Source of the DNA: ZC4RG20 sp963702105
Lineage (GTDB): Bacteria; Pseudomonadota; Gammaproteobacteria; Steroidobacterales; Rariloculaceae
Assembly: GCA_963702105.1 (NCBI GenBank)
Contig: OY969712.1
Location: 1,612,001 to 1,676,000 of the forward strand
Reading direction: 5' to 3'
DNA: 64,000 nt
In this document: one piece after another, positions 26,948 through 35,316 of the stretch
Layout of the letters: every line of letters begins with the position of its first letter
How positions within the stretch are numbered: the first letter of the stretch is position 1
The notes under the pieces: model-generated
The model's input: only the letters and a program-made list of their open reading frames with translations
What the model was told of the DNA's origin: nothing
Databases searched by the model: none
Made by a program: the position numbers and the translations under genes

Positions 26948-28372
26948 GTGAGTGATTATTCGCTGGCCGCACCCGAAATTTTCCTGACCGGCGCCATCTG
27001 CGTCGTGCTGCTCATCGACACCTTTCTCAAGGACTCGCAGCGCAGGCTCACCTATACGCTGGCGGTCCTCGCGGTCCTCGGCACGGCCGTCTGCTCGGCG
27101 TACTTCGGCGGCGGGGCGGCCCACGTCGGCTTCGCGGGCGCGTTCGTCGAGGACCCGGCCGCGCAGGTGCTCAAGCTCTTCGCGTATCTGACCGTGGCGC
27201 TCGTGTTCCTGTATTCGCGCGATGCGCTCGAGCGCAGCGGCTTGCTCAAGGGCGAGTTCTTCGTGCTCGGCCTGTTCGGGCTGCTCGGCGTCATGATCAT
27301 GATCTCGGCGCACAGCCTGCTGATCATGTATTTGGGGCTCGAGCTGCAGTCGCTCTCGCTCTATGCGCTCGTGGCGTTCAATCGGGATTCGGCGGATTCG
27401 GCCGAGGCGGCCATGAAGTACTTCGTGCTCGGCGCCATCGCCTCGGGCATGCTGCTCTACGGTATCTCGATGCTGTACGGGGCGACCGGCACGATCGACC
27501 TGGCTGCGCTCGCGCAGCACCTGTCCGGGCCGAACGGGCTCACGGTGCCGGCCGTGCTCGGGCTCGTATTCGTCGTCGTCGGCGTCGCGTTCAAGTTCGG
27601 CGCCGTGCCTTTTCACATGTGGATACCGGACGTTTACCAGGGTGCGCCGACCCCCGTCGCGCTCTACGTCGGCTCGGCCCCGAAGATCGCGGCGTTCGCG
27701 CTGGCCTGGCGCGTGCTCGTCGACGGCCTGGGTCCCATGCACGCGAACTGGGGCGGCATGCTCGTCGTGCTCAGCGTGCTCTCGCTCGCCATCGGTAACC
27801 TGCTCGCGATCGCCCAGACGAATTTCAAGCGCATGCTGGGCTACTCGACGATCTCGCACGTCGGGTTCATCCTCATGGGCTTCATCGCCGGCACGGCGGA
27901 CGGCATTCGGGCCGCGATGTTCTACACGCTGGTCTACGTGCTCATGGCCACCGCGGCCTTCGGCATGATCATCCTGCTCGGCCGCCGCGGCTTCGAGGCC
28001 GAGAACCTCGACGACTTCAAGGGCCTGAACGCGCGCAGCCCCTGGTTCGCGTTCGTCATGCTCATGGTCATGTTCAGCATGGCCGGCGTGCCGCCCTTCG
28101 TCGGCTTCTACGCCAAGGTCGTCGTGCTCTCGAGCCTCGTCGGCACCGGCTACGTCTGGCTCGCCGGCGTCGGCGTCTTCTTCGCCGTCATCGGCGCCTT
28201 CTACTACCTGCGCCTCGTCTGGTACATGTACTTCGCGGACGCCGTCGATTCCGAGCCGCTGCTCGCGGCGGCCGACATGCGTTTCTTCATCAGCGCCAAC
28301 GGACTGGGGCTGCTGGCGCTCGGTATCTTCCCGGGCGCGCTGCTCGATATCTGCGCGCGCGTGCTGACCTAG
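26948..28372 (+). CDS. nuoN: NADH-quinone oxidoreductase subunit N
   Basis: Third antiporter-like subunit of the membrane arm and last gene of the nuo operon. 474 aa. Conserved segments include MYLGLELQSLSLYALVAF (key Glu), FKFGAVPFHMWIPDVYQGAPT and YSTISHVGFILMGF. The GTG start at 26948 gives MSDYSLAAPEIFL. The TAG stop is immediately followed by one arm of the terminator-like repeat, which probably ends the operon transcript. Confidence 0.97.
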   Translation: MSDYSLAAPEIFLTGAICVVLLIDTFLKDSQRRLTYTLAVLAVLGTAVCSAYFGGGAAHVGFAGAFVEDPAAQVLKLFAYLTVALVFLYSRDALERSGLLKGEFFVLGLFGLLGVMIMISAHSLLIMYLGLELQSLSLYALVAFNRDSADSAEAAMKYFVLGAIASGMLLYGISMLYGATGTIDLAALAQHLSGPNGLTVPAVLGLVFVVVGVAFKFGAVPFHMWIPDVYQGAPTPVALYVGSAPKIAAFALAWRVLVDGLGPMHANWGGMLVVLSVLSLAIGNLLAIAQTNFKRMLGYSTISHVGFILMGFIAGTADGIRAAMFYTLVYVLMATAAFGMIILLGRRGFEAENLDDFKGLNARSPWFAFVMLMVMFSMAGVPPFVGFYAKVVVLSSLVGTGYVWLAGVGVFFAVIGAFYYLRLVWYMYFADAVDSEPLLAAADMRFFISANGLGLLALGIFPGALLDICARVLT

Positions 28373-28396
28373 AAAAGGGGTCAGAGCCCTTTTTCG
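28370..28396 (+). terminator. Single-arm stop-codon repeat after nuoN
   Basis: Starting with the nuoN TAG, the sequence runs AAAAGGGGTCAGAGCCC then TTTTTC. The A/G arm pairs with the C/T arm, followed by a T-run, a compact intrinsic terminator. It is the one-arm form of the family seen as inverted pairs at 6983-7085 and 14683-14768. Confidence 0.75.
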
Positions 28397-28436
28397 GTCG
28401 CCGCTCCTTCGGCCCACATCGAGGACCGGGCGGGCC

Positions 28437-28465
28437 TTGATGGCCGGCCGGCGCGCATGTATGAT
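28437..28465 (+). promoter_or_regulatory. Promoter of the initiator tRNA gene
   Basis: TTGATG (28437-28442) and TATGAT (28460-28465) are separated by exactly 17 bp, matching sigma-70 consensus at 9 of 12 positions. The expected transcription start is about 11 bases before the tRNA 5' end. Confidence 0.65.
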
Positions 28466-28482
28466 GCTCAGCTCACTTCCGG

Positions 28483-28559
28483 TGCGGGGTGGAGCAGTCA
28501 GGCAGCTCGTCGGGCTCATAACCCGAAGGTCGCAGGTTCGAATCCTGCCCCCGCTACCA
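28483..28559 (+). tRNA. Initiator tRNA-fMet (anticodon CAT)
   Basis: A 77-nt tRNA with encoded CCA. The anticodon stem TCGGG/CCCGA with loop CTCATAA carries the three G-C pairs of initiators, and the D-stem pair 11-24 is A-T, also an initiator mark. The acceptor stem pairs GCGGGG with CCCCGC, but the first position is T against T72, so there is no 1-72 Watson-Crick pair. Other bacteria usually have C1 and A72. A sigma-70-like promoter lies just upstream. Confidence 0.93.
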
Positions 28560-28815
28560 ACTCACTTCACCAGCGCCGCAGCCCCGGGTTCTCGGAATCC
28601 GAACTTCGCAACAGCTCATTTCCGCCCGGCAATAATCGTACCCCGCCGGCCAGCTGCGGAGCCGGGGCCTCCTGCCCGCAGCTGCCTGGGCTGCCTGTTA
28701 AGGACGAAGGCGATTGACGGACACCCGGCGTTTTTTCGGGTTGGTCTCGACGACCTTCGGACCGCTGTGACGAGCGTCCTCGACTTTGACGGGGAAGGCG
28801 CGTATTGAGCCGACG

Positions 28816-29715
28816 ATGTACGTGCGGGCATTACAACCACCGGCTGACCCGAGCATCGCCTGCGCCAATATCGCGCGGGCAATCGCCGAGCGCTACTGTC
28901 CGGAAGCGGCTGCCCGCGGATCGGATTGCCTGTGGTATCACGGCATTTGGCCCTTTTACCGGGCCCTCGGTTTAGGTGGATCGGCGTTCACTCAGCTCGC
29001 CGCGCTTTCGCCCACGCTGCGTGAGCTGGCCGCGACCGGCCGGTACTCGCGCGTCCTGATTTCAGGTGCTGCCGATTACGCCACACTGGCGGTCGTGCTT
29101 CATGAATATCGAGCTCAGCGCATGCCTGTCAGATGCACCGTTCTCGACGTTTGCGAAACCCCTCTCGCCCTATGCCGCTGGTATGCCGATTCGATTGGTG
29201 TCGAGATCGACACGGTGGCAGCAGGAATCCTCGAGGCCGATCTCGGCCGCAGATTCGACCTGATCACCACTCACGCATTCCTCGGTTATTTCGACCAAGA
29301 GGAGCGACAGCGCTTGGCGCGGCAGTGGCACTCGATGTTGCGCGCGGGCGGCAAGGTATTCCTCACGAACCGCTTGCGGCCGAATGTGCAGGAAGGGGTC
29401 GTGCGATTCACAGAGGCGCAGTCCCATGAGTATCTCAACGCGGTGGAACATGAGAGCGCAAAGGGGCGCGCCGGCCTGGTCTGCGACGCAGAGCATGTCG
29501 AACGTGCGACGCGCGAATACGTAAAGAAGCTCGCTGTGATTCCTGTGCGCTCGCTCGAGGAAATCAAAGTCATCTTCGAAGCCGCCGGATTCAGAGTGGA
29601 CAGGCTGCGAACCGTGGCCTCCACGGCATCGGCGGCCCATTCCGGCCGCGGACCGACGGTCGCCGGCACCGCGGACAATCTGGAGCTCTTGGCCACGAAG
29701 CGTCGATCCCTCTAA
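28816..29715 (+). CDS. SAM-dependent methyltransferase-like protein
   Basis: Probable class I methyltransferase of unknown substrate. 299 aa from the ATG at 28816; a TTG at 28786 would add 10 residues. A Rossmann core is suggested by YSRVLISGAADYATLAVVL (near residues 76-94; motif I with GAADY in place of GxGxG), the acidic end of strand 2 in CTVLDVCETPLALCRWYA, and FDLITTHAFLGYFD as motif IV with a post-motif HSMLRAGGKVFLTNRL. The lower-GC stretch around it suggests acquired DNA. Its TAA overlaps the TAG of the convergent ATP-grasp-like gene (CTAA). Substrate cannot be inferred. Confidence 0.7.
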   Translation: MYVRALQPPADPSIACANIARAIAERYCPEAAARGSDCLWYHGIWPFYRALGLGGSAFTQLAALSPTLRELAATGRYSRVLISGAADYATLAVVLHEYRAQRMPVRCTVLDVCETPLALCRWYADSIGVEIDTVAAGILEADLGRRFDLITTHAFLGYFDQEERQRLARQWHSMLRAGGKVFLTNRLRPNVQEGVVRFTEAQSHEYLNAVEHESAKGRAGLVCDAEHVERATREYVKKLAVIPVRSLEEIKVIFEAAGFRVDRLRTVASTASAAHSGRGPTVAGTADNLELLATKRRSL

Positions 29716-30656
29716 CCGGGCTCGGGGCCGATCAGCGCCGTCTCCCGCCGTTCGTCCGCGAGTGCCAGAAAGTCCAAAATCCCTTCCGCGCGATAGCGTC
29801 GCCCCGCTTGGCGAAGCGGCGTTGGCTCGAGATTTCCGCCGCCGACGGTTTTGTTCGTATCCAGCAGGATCGGCTTCCCGCCGTGCATGACGTAGTCGAA
29901 TTTGCCGTAGTCGAACTCGAGCGCGCGCCGCTTCGCGATGATGTCTGGGTGCGGCTCGACTCTCTCGCTGCCGATCATCGTCTCGGCACAAACGATGGGG
30001 TGCTTCGACGCAACTCTCGTAGCGACTTCGCGTGCCCCGAGGAACTGGTAGAGATACGTGTAGTAGGTGTCGCCGACCTTGTCGGGAAGAAATTTCTCGA
30101 CCACGTAGGCCGGATCGGAGAATCGCTCGGGCGGAACATCGCCCAGCCGGTCGAACAGCTCGTAATCCAGAGCGCTTCCCTTTATGAACGGCTCCGACGA
30201 AAGGCCCGCGAGCTTGCGCAGCGCTCTTTGTGCCAGCGACTTCGGTGTTCGTCGCGCCTGGGAGTAAGCCAGCCGACGTTCCGGGTTGCCGGCGTTGTTG
30301 AGGTTCGACTTGACGATGACCGGCCCGGCGTAAGCGTCGTTCTTCCCCAGCCTCAGGGTGCTTATCGCCGACTTTCGAATATCGGCCACCCTCGCATTCA
30401 AGCAAACTCGGTACTGCCTCGCGAACGCGAGATACTCGTTCGGGACAATCGACAAATCTACGTGAAGAATTGCGACCTCGGCAGGGACGCGTTTCCTCGT
30501 GCCGTAGACGAAGTAAACGTCCAGACCCATATCCTTCCAAATGTGGACGTAGCTGTAGATCAAGTAGCCCGACAGGTCGCGACGGCGGTCATCGGCGTGG
30601 CAGAGGATCGCGATTCGACGGCCCGAATGAATGGGGTTCACGGCACTCCCGGACAA
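29712..30656 (-). CDS. ATP-grasp-like protein of unknown function
   Basis: 314 aa, no signal peptide. The C-terminal half has the ATP-grasp-like features of a lysine-containing strand (YAGPVIVKSNLNNAGNPERR), a YVVEKFLPD hinge-type segment, and a metal-binding end GGKPILLDTNKTVGGGN resembling the D-x-N-K-T ending of sugar/peptide ligases. The N-terminal half (RRIAILCHADDRR...) may be a small Rossmann-like domain. Neighbouring methyltransferase and sulfotransferase genes suggest tailoring of a polysaccharide or secreted metabolite. Family-level call only. It ends on a stop shared with the convergent methyltransferase. Confidence 0.6.
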   Translation of the reverse strand: MSGSAVNPIHSGRRIAILCHADDRRRDLSGYLIYSYVHIWKDMGLDVYFVYGTRKRVPAEVAILHVDLSIVPNEYLAFARQYRVCLNARVADIRKSAISTLRLGKNDAYAGPVIVKSNLNNAGNPERRLAYSQARRTPKSLAQRALRKLAGLSSEPFIKGSALDYELFDRLGDVPPERFSDPAYVVEKFLPDKVGDTYYTYLYQFLGAREVATRVASKHPIVCAETMIGSERVEPHPDIIAKRRALEFDYGKFDYVMHGGKPILLDTNKTVGGGNLEPTPLRQAGRRYRAEGILDFLALADERRETALIGPEPG

Positions 30657-30812
30657 CGCCCGGCAGCTGAGCCGAGGCGAGGCAAGTGTACGGGATTCCC
30701 GTCCGGGACAGAATGTGCCAATCGCTGTGTTTCGCCGCGGCGAGCGCGCCGACTCTCAAAACCCGTCCGGCGCGAGCGTTCCGCGCCGGACGGAACCGCA
30801 ACTACTTTCTCC

Positions 30813-31982
30813 CTACTTCGCGTTACACCGGTTCGAATATTTCGTCGGGCAGCTCAATGCCGCCGTCCGCTGATCCTGTGCCTCGACCGTACTGATGATG
30901 CTGCTCCAAGAATCCTCGCCGGACGAGGTTCCGACCCAGACGTAGTGGGTCACGCCGTTCTGCGCACCCCACGACAGGACCTTCGAGGGGCTGTCAGCAG
31001 CGCTGTTGTTGCGGCCGGCCAGCGTCGGCGACGAGACGACCTCCATGTGAGGAATCAAGCCGCGGTAGTCGCGCACTGCGTTGTTGCCCTGCATGCTTCC
31101 ACCGCGGAAGACGACGTTGCCCGCCGTGTCCTCGACGTCGGGCCCGCCGACGGCGCAGCCGGCCTGGTAGGCGGCCTCGACGAGACCGCTGACCTTCTGA
31201 CCTAGGTAGTTGATCAAGGGCATGCACATCGTCTTCTGCCACTGGCCGCCCAGCGCCGAATACAGCCGCTCCAGCTGGTTGGCGAGCGCTCCGATGGAGT
31301 ATGTCGGGGGATGCGTACCGGCCAGCGAGGGCGAGGTCTCGGGCGTCACGATCATTTCCACATTGGGGTTGGAGTCGAATTGCGCCGCCATGGCTTTGAG
31401 CATCGCGATGTAGGCGTCCATGACTTCCGGCTTCCACATCTCGACGATGGCCGCGCGGCCCGAGAACCAGACGTCGCCGGATTCGCAGGGGGCGGGCGAG
31501 CACGAGCCCTTCGGCTGCAGCTCGGCGGGGGCCAGGTCGGGGCATGAGTTACTGAAGCACTTGTACTGCACGAGAATCATAAGGCGCTTGTTGTGCGCGG
31601 CCAGGTAGTTCAGGTGCTTGTAGATCGGCGACCAGTCGTACTGGCCGAGCTTGGGCTCCAGGCTCTCCCAGGAGTAGCTGACCAGGGCTCCGCTGATCAT
31701 GTCGCTCGCGAGCGTCTTCGTGATCTGGTCGCTGACGTCCGCAAGATAGGCCGCCTGATTACTCTGCGCCTGATTGCCCTGCGTCTTGAGATAATGGCCC
31801 GGATGCCACTTGATGCCGTCCAGCGTCGCGATCGTGGTCGTAACGCAATTGCTCGCCGAGCCTGCGCAGAGGCTCGGCGGGGCCTTGGGCGTGGCGGCAC
31901 CGCCTGTGCGCGGCACGAGCAAGGGTACGATCGTGAACGCGCCGAGGGCGAGAAGAGAGTAGAGAGCACGCCGCTTCAACAT
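30813..31982 (-). CDS. Secreted glycoside-hydrolase-like (TIM-barrel) protein
   Basis: 389 aa from the ATG at 31982, chosen because it yields a clean signal peptide: MLKRRALYSLLALGAFTIVPLLV then a cleavage-like GGAA site. The mature part contains SWESLEPKLGQYDWSPIYKH, a layout seen in GH5/GH42-type barrels, and LMILVQYK as a beta-strand. Glu in MIVTPETSPS is a candidate acid/base and Glu in HMEVVSSP a candidate nucleophile; these assignments are guesses. Several paired cysteines (CFSNSC, CSPAPC) fit a periplasmic or extracellular location. It diverges from the sulfotransferase at 32396. Confidence 0.55.
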   Translation of the reverse strand: MLKRRALYSLLALGAFTIVPLLVPRTGGAATPKAPPSLCAGSASNCVTTTIATLDGIKWHPGHYLKTQGNQAQSNQAAYLADVSDQITKTLASDMISGALVSYSWESLEPKLGQYDWSPIYKHLNYLAAHNKRLMILVQYKCFSNSCPDLAPAELQPKGSCSPAPCESGDVWFSGRAAIVEMWKPEVMDAYIAMLKAMAAQFDSNPNVEMIVTPETSPSLAGTHPPTYSIGALANQLERLYSALGGQWQKTMCMPLINYLGQKVSGLVEAAYQAGCAVGGPDVEDTAGNVVFRGGSMQGNNAVRDYRGLIPHMEVVSSPTLAGRNNSAADSPSKVLSWGAQNGVTHYVWVGTSSGEDSWSSIISTVEAQDQRTAALSCPTKYSNRCNAK

Positions 31983-32395
31983 GGTCTGAACCTCGCTGAC
32001 GATATTCCAGCGCACCGCGACGGATGCATTGCCTGGGGTCTCAGGTGTCTGGCGCACCTGTGCGTCGCGTCGAACGTCGTCCCGCCCAACGGCGCGGCCG
32101 AATCCAACTTTTGGAAACGATATCATCAGTTCCTGAACCGCCGAAAGCGTCGCAATTCTTAGACACCCGGGCGCCGCCGGAGGTTGCGGCGGAGTCCCAT
32201 CATGAGTCGCGGGGCCGTGGAGTCGATAGGGAACAAGCCTCACTGACCGCCGTCCGGCCCTCCTTTACGATGGTCGCTCGGACCTGGATCACGCGTCCGG
32301 ACCCAGGCGTTGTGGCCTCGGACGGAGGATGCGGCCCCGGGGTTCGACGCGAGGGCCGGACGGCCGGGCCATGCAACACCGAATCGGAGGCATTG
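31983..32395. other. 413-bp divergent spacer, no gene seen
   Basis: Lies between the divergent starts of the secreted glycosidase-like gene and the sulfotransferase. It should hold promoters for both, but no convincing -35/-10 pair was found. Extensions of the flanking frames into it look non-coding. Confidence 0.6.
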
Positions 32396-33250
32396 ATGCT
32401 GCCGAACTTCCTCGTAATAGGCGCGCCGAGATGCGGTACGACCTGGATACACACGAACTTGATGGCGCATCCCCAAGTCTTCGTGCCGCCCGAAAAGGAA
32501 GTGCACTTTTTCGACAGGGACTATGAGAAGGGAATCGCTCACTACGAATCGGCATTCGAGGGTTGGCGGGGTGAGCCGGCCGTCGGCGAAAGCACGCCGG
32601 CCTATCTCCACGGCGCCTACACCTCGCGGGACATCCCGGCGCTGATCAAGCGGCATTTGCCGGATGCCAAGCTCGTCGTCTCGCTTCGCAACCCCATCGA
32701 GCGGGCCTACTCCCGTTACTGGAACTCCAAGGCGAAGTACAAGAAGAACGCTGCCTTGAGCTTCGAGCAGAAGCTCGAGGACCGGCCGGAGTTCATTCGA
32801 GAGGGGTTCTATGCAGACCAGTTGAGCCGCTACTACGAGCACTTCCCGAAGGCGCAGATCCTCGTCTTGCTCTACGACGATCTGATCGCGGCGCCACGCG
32901 CGTACATGAGCTCGATCTACGCGTTCCTTGGCGTCGAAGCGGGATTCGACGCCGGAATCGAGTCCTTTCGGGCGGCCGCTTCGTCCGGAAAGAACCGGCT
33001 CGCGAAGTCGCGCTCGCTCTGGCTCCTCGGCAGGGCGCTGCAGCATGCGAGGCTCTACGGCGCGGCCGATAAGATCCGCAAGTGGAACAGCCGGAGCGTC
33101 CCGCGGATGGACCGTGAAACGCGACGCCGGCTCGTCGAGACCTACTGGGAAGCCAACCGCCGGCTCGAGCGGCTCATCGGGCGCGATCTCAGCGCCTGGG
33201 ACCGCGTCGGCGAGGAAGCGCCGCGGGAAGGGGCGGCCGCACTGGGCTAA
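32396..33250 (+). CDS. Sulfotransferase (heparan-sulfate/NDST-like fold)
   Basis: Transfers sulfate from PAPS to a sugar, lipid or small molecule. 284 aa from the ATG at 32396, where homology begins. The 5'-phosphosulfate loop is GAPRCGTTW (residues 9-17) and the 3'-phosphate loop is LRNPIERAYSRYW (97-109), containing the usual R-P-x-x-R-x-x-S pattern. The conserved segment PPEKEVHFFDRDYEKG resembles bacterial and eukaryotic O-/N-sulfotransferases of the Sulfotransfer_1 family. Its TAA overlaps the TAG of the convergent sulfotransferase (CTAA). Acceptor unknown. Confidence 0.85.
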   Translation: MLPNFLVIGAPRCGTTWIHTNLMAHPQVFVPPEKEVHFFDRDYEKGIAHYESAFEGWRGEPAVGESTPAYLHGAYTSRDIPALIKRHLPDAKLVVSLRNPIERAYSRYWNSKAKYKKNAALSFEQKLEDRPEFIREGFYADQLSRYYEHFPKAQILVLLYDDLIAAPRAYMSSIYAFLGVEAGFDAGIESFRAAASSGKNRLAKSRSLWLLGRALQHARLYGAADKIRKWNSRSVPRMDRETRRRLVETYWEANRRLERLIGRDLSAWDRVGEEAPREGAAALG

Positions 33251-33993
33251 AGTGCGGTCCCGGATCGCCGCGTCGCCGGGGGCCCCGGGCACACGAGCCG
33301 CTTCGGCGGGTCGAGTGAGTCGAAGGAATAGCCGAACAGCTCGATCTCCTCGGCATAGGTATCGCGAACGATCTCGGCGGCTTCCGCATCGAAGTGACCG
33401 CGGTAGTCGCCGGTGTTGCCGTTGCGGACGTGCCCGAGACCTTCGCGCGGTTTGCCGAGCGCCTCGCAGATCCTCGCGAAATCCGCCTCGAGATTCTCGA
33501 CGCTGCCAATGTAGTCGAGCGGCAGGCCGCCCCCGAAATCGCGCAGCCAGTGCGTCTGCGGCCGCAGCGCGTCACGACCCGCGAAGCGTTTGAGAAATTC
33601 GGTCAGGCCGATGTCCGCGGCGACGCCGAGGCGATTTCTGTTCAGCGTGCCGCGCGTGACGTTCCTGTACCAGGAATACACTCTGGCCCACGGGTTCCGG
33701 ACGATCGTGAACTTGAAGTAGGACCGATACTGTTCGGGAGTAACGGCGGCCCGATTGTTCGGGTTCTCGTGTTTACGCACGGCATGCGCCGCGCGGCGCA
33801 TGAGCTCGACGAGGTTCTCGCGGCTCGAGAACGCTTGCGGCGTGAGGACCGGCCTTTGGATCATCCGGATGCTCCGATGGTCGACTTGTCCCTCGATCCG
33901 CTCGCTCACGTGGTGTCCGAGCGCGACTTCGACGCTCGTTCCCGCGCACTTCGGGATATGGATGAAAATGCATCGGAGCTCGTGCGATATCAC
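33247..33993 (-). CDS. Sulfotransferase family 2-like protein
   Basis: 248 aa. The N-terminal PAPS loop is IHIPKCAGTSVE (residues 11-22) and the second phosphate loop is TIVRNPWARVYSWYRN, both typical of the Sulfotransfer_2 group that acts on carbohydrate chains. Continuing features (THWLRDFGG, VENLEADFARICEALG, HYxxETR-like DYRGHFDAEAAEIVRDTYAEEIELFGY) match the family end. Convergent with the first sulfotransferase and sharing its stop bases, so the two are likely a functional pair though not cotranscribed. Confidence 0.82.
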   Translation of the reverse strand: MISHELRCIFIHIPKCAGTSVEVALGHHVSERIEGQVDHRSIRMIQRPVLTPQAFSSRENLVELMRRAAHAVRKHENPNNRAAVTPEQYRSYFKFTIVRNPWARVYSWYRNVTRGTLNRNRLGVAADIGLTEFLKRFAGRDALRPQTHWLRDFGGGLPLDYIGSVENLEADFARICEALGKPREGLGHVRNGNTGDYRGHFDAEAAEIVRDTYAEEIELFGYSFDSLDPPKRLVCPGPPATRRSGTAL

Positions 33994-34469
33994 GCAGGTC
34001 CCCTTATCTCACGGGCCTCAGTTCGGCTTTCGGGCGTCACGCCCGCACGCGAAGGCCATGCAATCGCGGGGCCAGCTTGCTTTCGCGCCGGGTCAGACAC
34101 TTGATCATGGGCGGCAAGGGTAGGCGCGCGGAGGGCGAGCGGGCGGGGCCGGGGCGACCTTACAGGGCGAACGTTCTGCCTCACCGGTGCCTTCGGGGGC
34201 TTCGACGTCGAGTGGGGCTAGCAGATGAGGATGCGCGACGCAAGCCCTTACGCGACGGGCGACCAGTATGCGGCGCGAGGCGAGCTTCCGTGCGATTTAT
34301 ATCCTGCCGAACCGTGCTTCGCGGCAAAAAGGCCGGTCCGGCGGCCGAGAAATGGTGATTCGGCGCCGTTTGAGCCTGCATCTCTCAGCCTAACGTGAGA
34401 AAATGGAAAGTTCCTGGGGGCGGAGGTCGACCACGATGCCCCTGTCACACCAAGGAGGACCGATAAAGA
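33994..34469. other. 476-bp spacer, no gene seen
   Basis: Upstream of both the family 2 sulfotransferase (minus strand) and the glycine/sarcosine methyltransferase (plus strand). No coding frame with recognisable content. The AT-richer segment at 34370-34410 is the likeliest promoter area for the downstream gene, but no clear boxes are seen. Confidence 0.55.
34452..34458 (+). promoter_or_regulatory. Ribosome-binding site of the glycine/sarcosine methyltransferase
   Basis: AAGGAGG, a full Shine-Dalgarno match, lies 11 bases before the ATG at 34470 and fixes that start. Confidence 0.75.
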
Positions 34470-35316
34470 ATGGCTGTAGACAGACTAGAGGCTGAAAAGA
34501 AAAGTGGGAAGAGCACCCGCCATCGGTACCAGGAGTACGGCAGCGACCCGATCGCCGTACGCAAGACCGAGCACTACCAGAATGAGTATGTCGAGACGTT
34601 CGTCGACAAATGGGATGAGCTCATCGACTGGGACGGCCGCGCCGAAAGCGAAGGGCAGTTCTTCATCGACATTCTGAAGAAGTACGGCAAGCACAGAGTG
34701 CTGGATGCGGCGACGGGGACGGGGTTTCATTCCGTGCAGTTGCTGAAGGCCGGTTTCAACGTCACGAGCTGCGACGGCAGCGCGGAGATGCTGACCAAGG
34801 CCTTCGAGAACGGCAAGAAAAGAGAACGTCATTCTGCAGACCGTCCAAGCCGACTGGCGCTGGCTCAACCGCGACATACACGGCAAGTTCGATGCCGTGA
34901 TCTGCCTCGGCAACTCGTTCACGCATCTGTTCGAGGAGCGGGACAGGCGGCGGACGCTGGCCGAGTTCTACGCGGCGCTCAAGCACGACGGCATTCTGAT
35001 CCTCGATCATCGCAACTATGACGCGATGCTCGACGTCGGGTTCAAGAGCAAGCACAAGTACTACTACACGGGCCGCGAGGTAACGGCGGAGCCGGAGTAC
35101 GTGGATGACGGCCTGGCCCGCTTCCGCTATGAGTTCCAGGACGGTTCGGTGTTCAATCTCAACATGTTCCCGCTGCGCAGGGAGTACGTTAACGAGCTCA
35201 TGCGGGACGTTGGGTTTCAGGACATTACGACCTACGGAGACTTCGACGAGGACTTCGATCCGCTCGAGCCGGATTTCTTCATCCACATTGCGGAGAAGGA
35301 GTTCCGGACCGAGTAG
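34470..35316 (+). pseudogene. Glycine/sarcosine N-methyltransferase, apparent single-base frameshift
   Basis: Resembles enzymes that methylate glycine to sarcosine and dimethylglycine with SAM, the first steps of glycine betaine synthesis in halophiles such as Halorhodospira and Actinopolyspora. The first frame (34470 onward) encodes HRYQEYGSDPIAVRKTEHY and the SAM motif VLDAATGTGFHSVQLL (about residues 77-92). The matching remainder (CLGNSFTHLFEERDRRR, YVDDGLARFRYEFQDGSV, NMFPLRREYV) continues in the +1 frame to 35316. The switch lies at 34824-34826 in GAACGTC; removing one A restores one frame of about 281 aa, the normal length. It may be a sequencing error or a recent lesion. No dimethylglycine methyltransferase lies nearby. 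Confidence 0.8.

Noticed and set aside
28483..28559. Elongator tRNA-Met
   Set aside because: The three G-C pairs in the anticodon stem, A11-U24 and the absent 1-72 pair all mark an initiator.
28437..28808. Short ORFs across the initiator tRNA and its promoter
   Set aside because: They read through the tRNA gene and have no ribosome site or homology.
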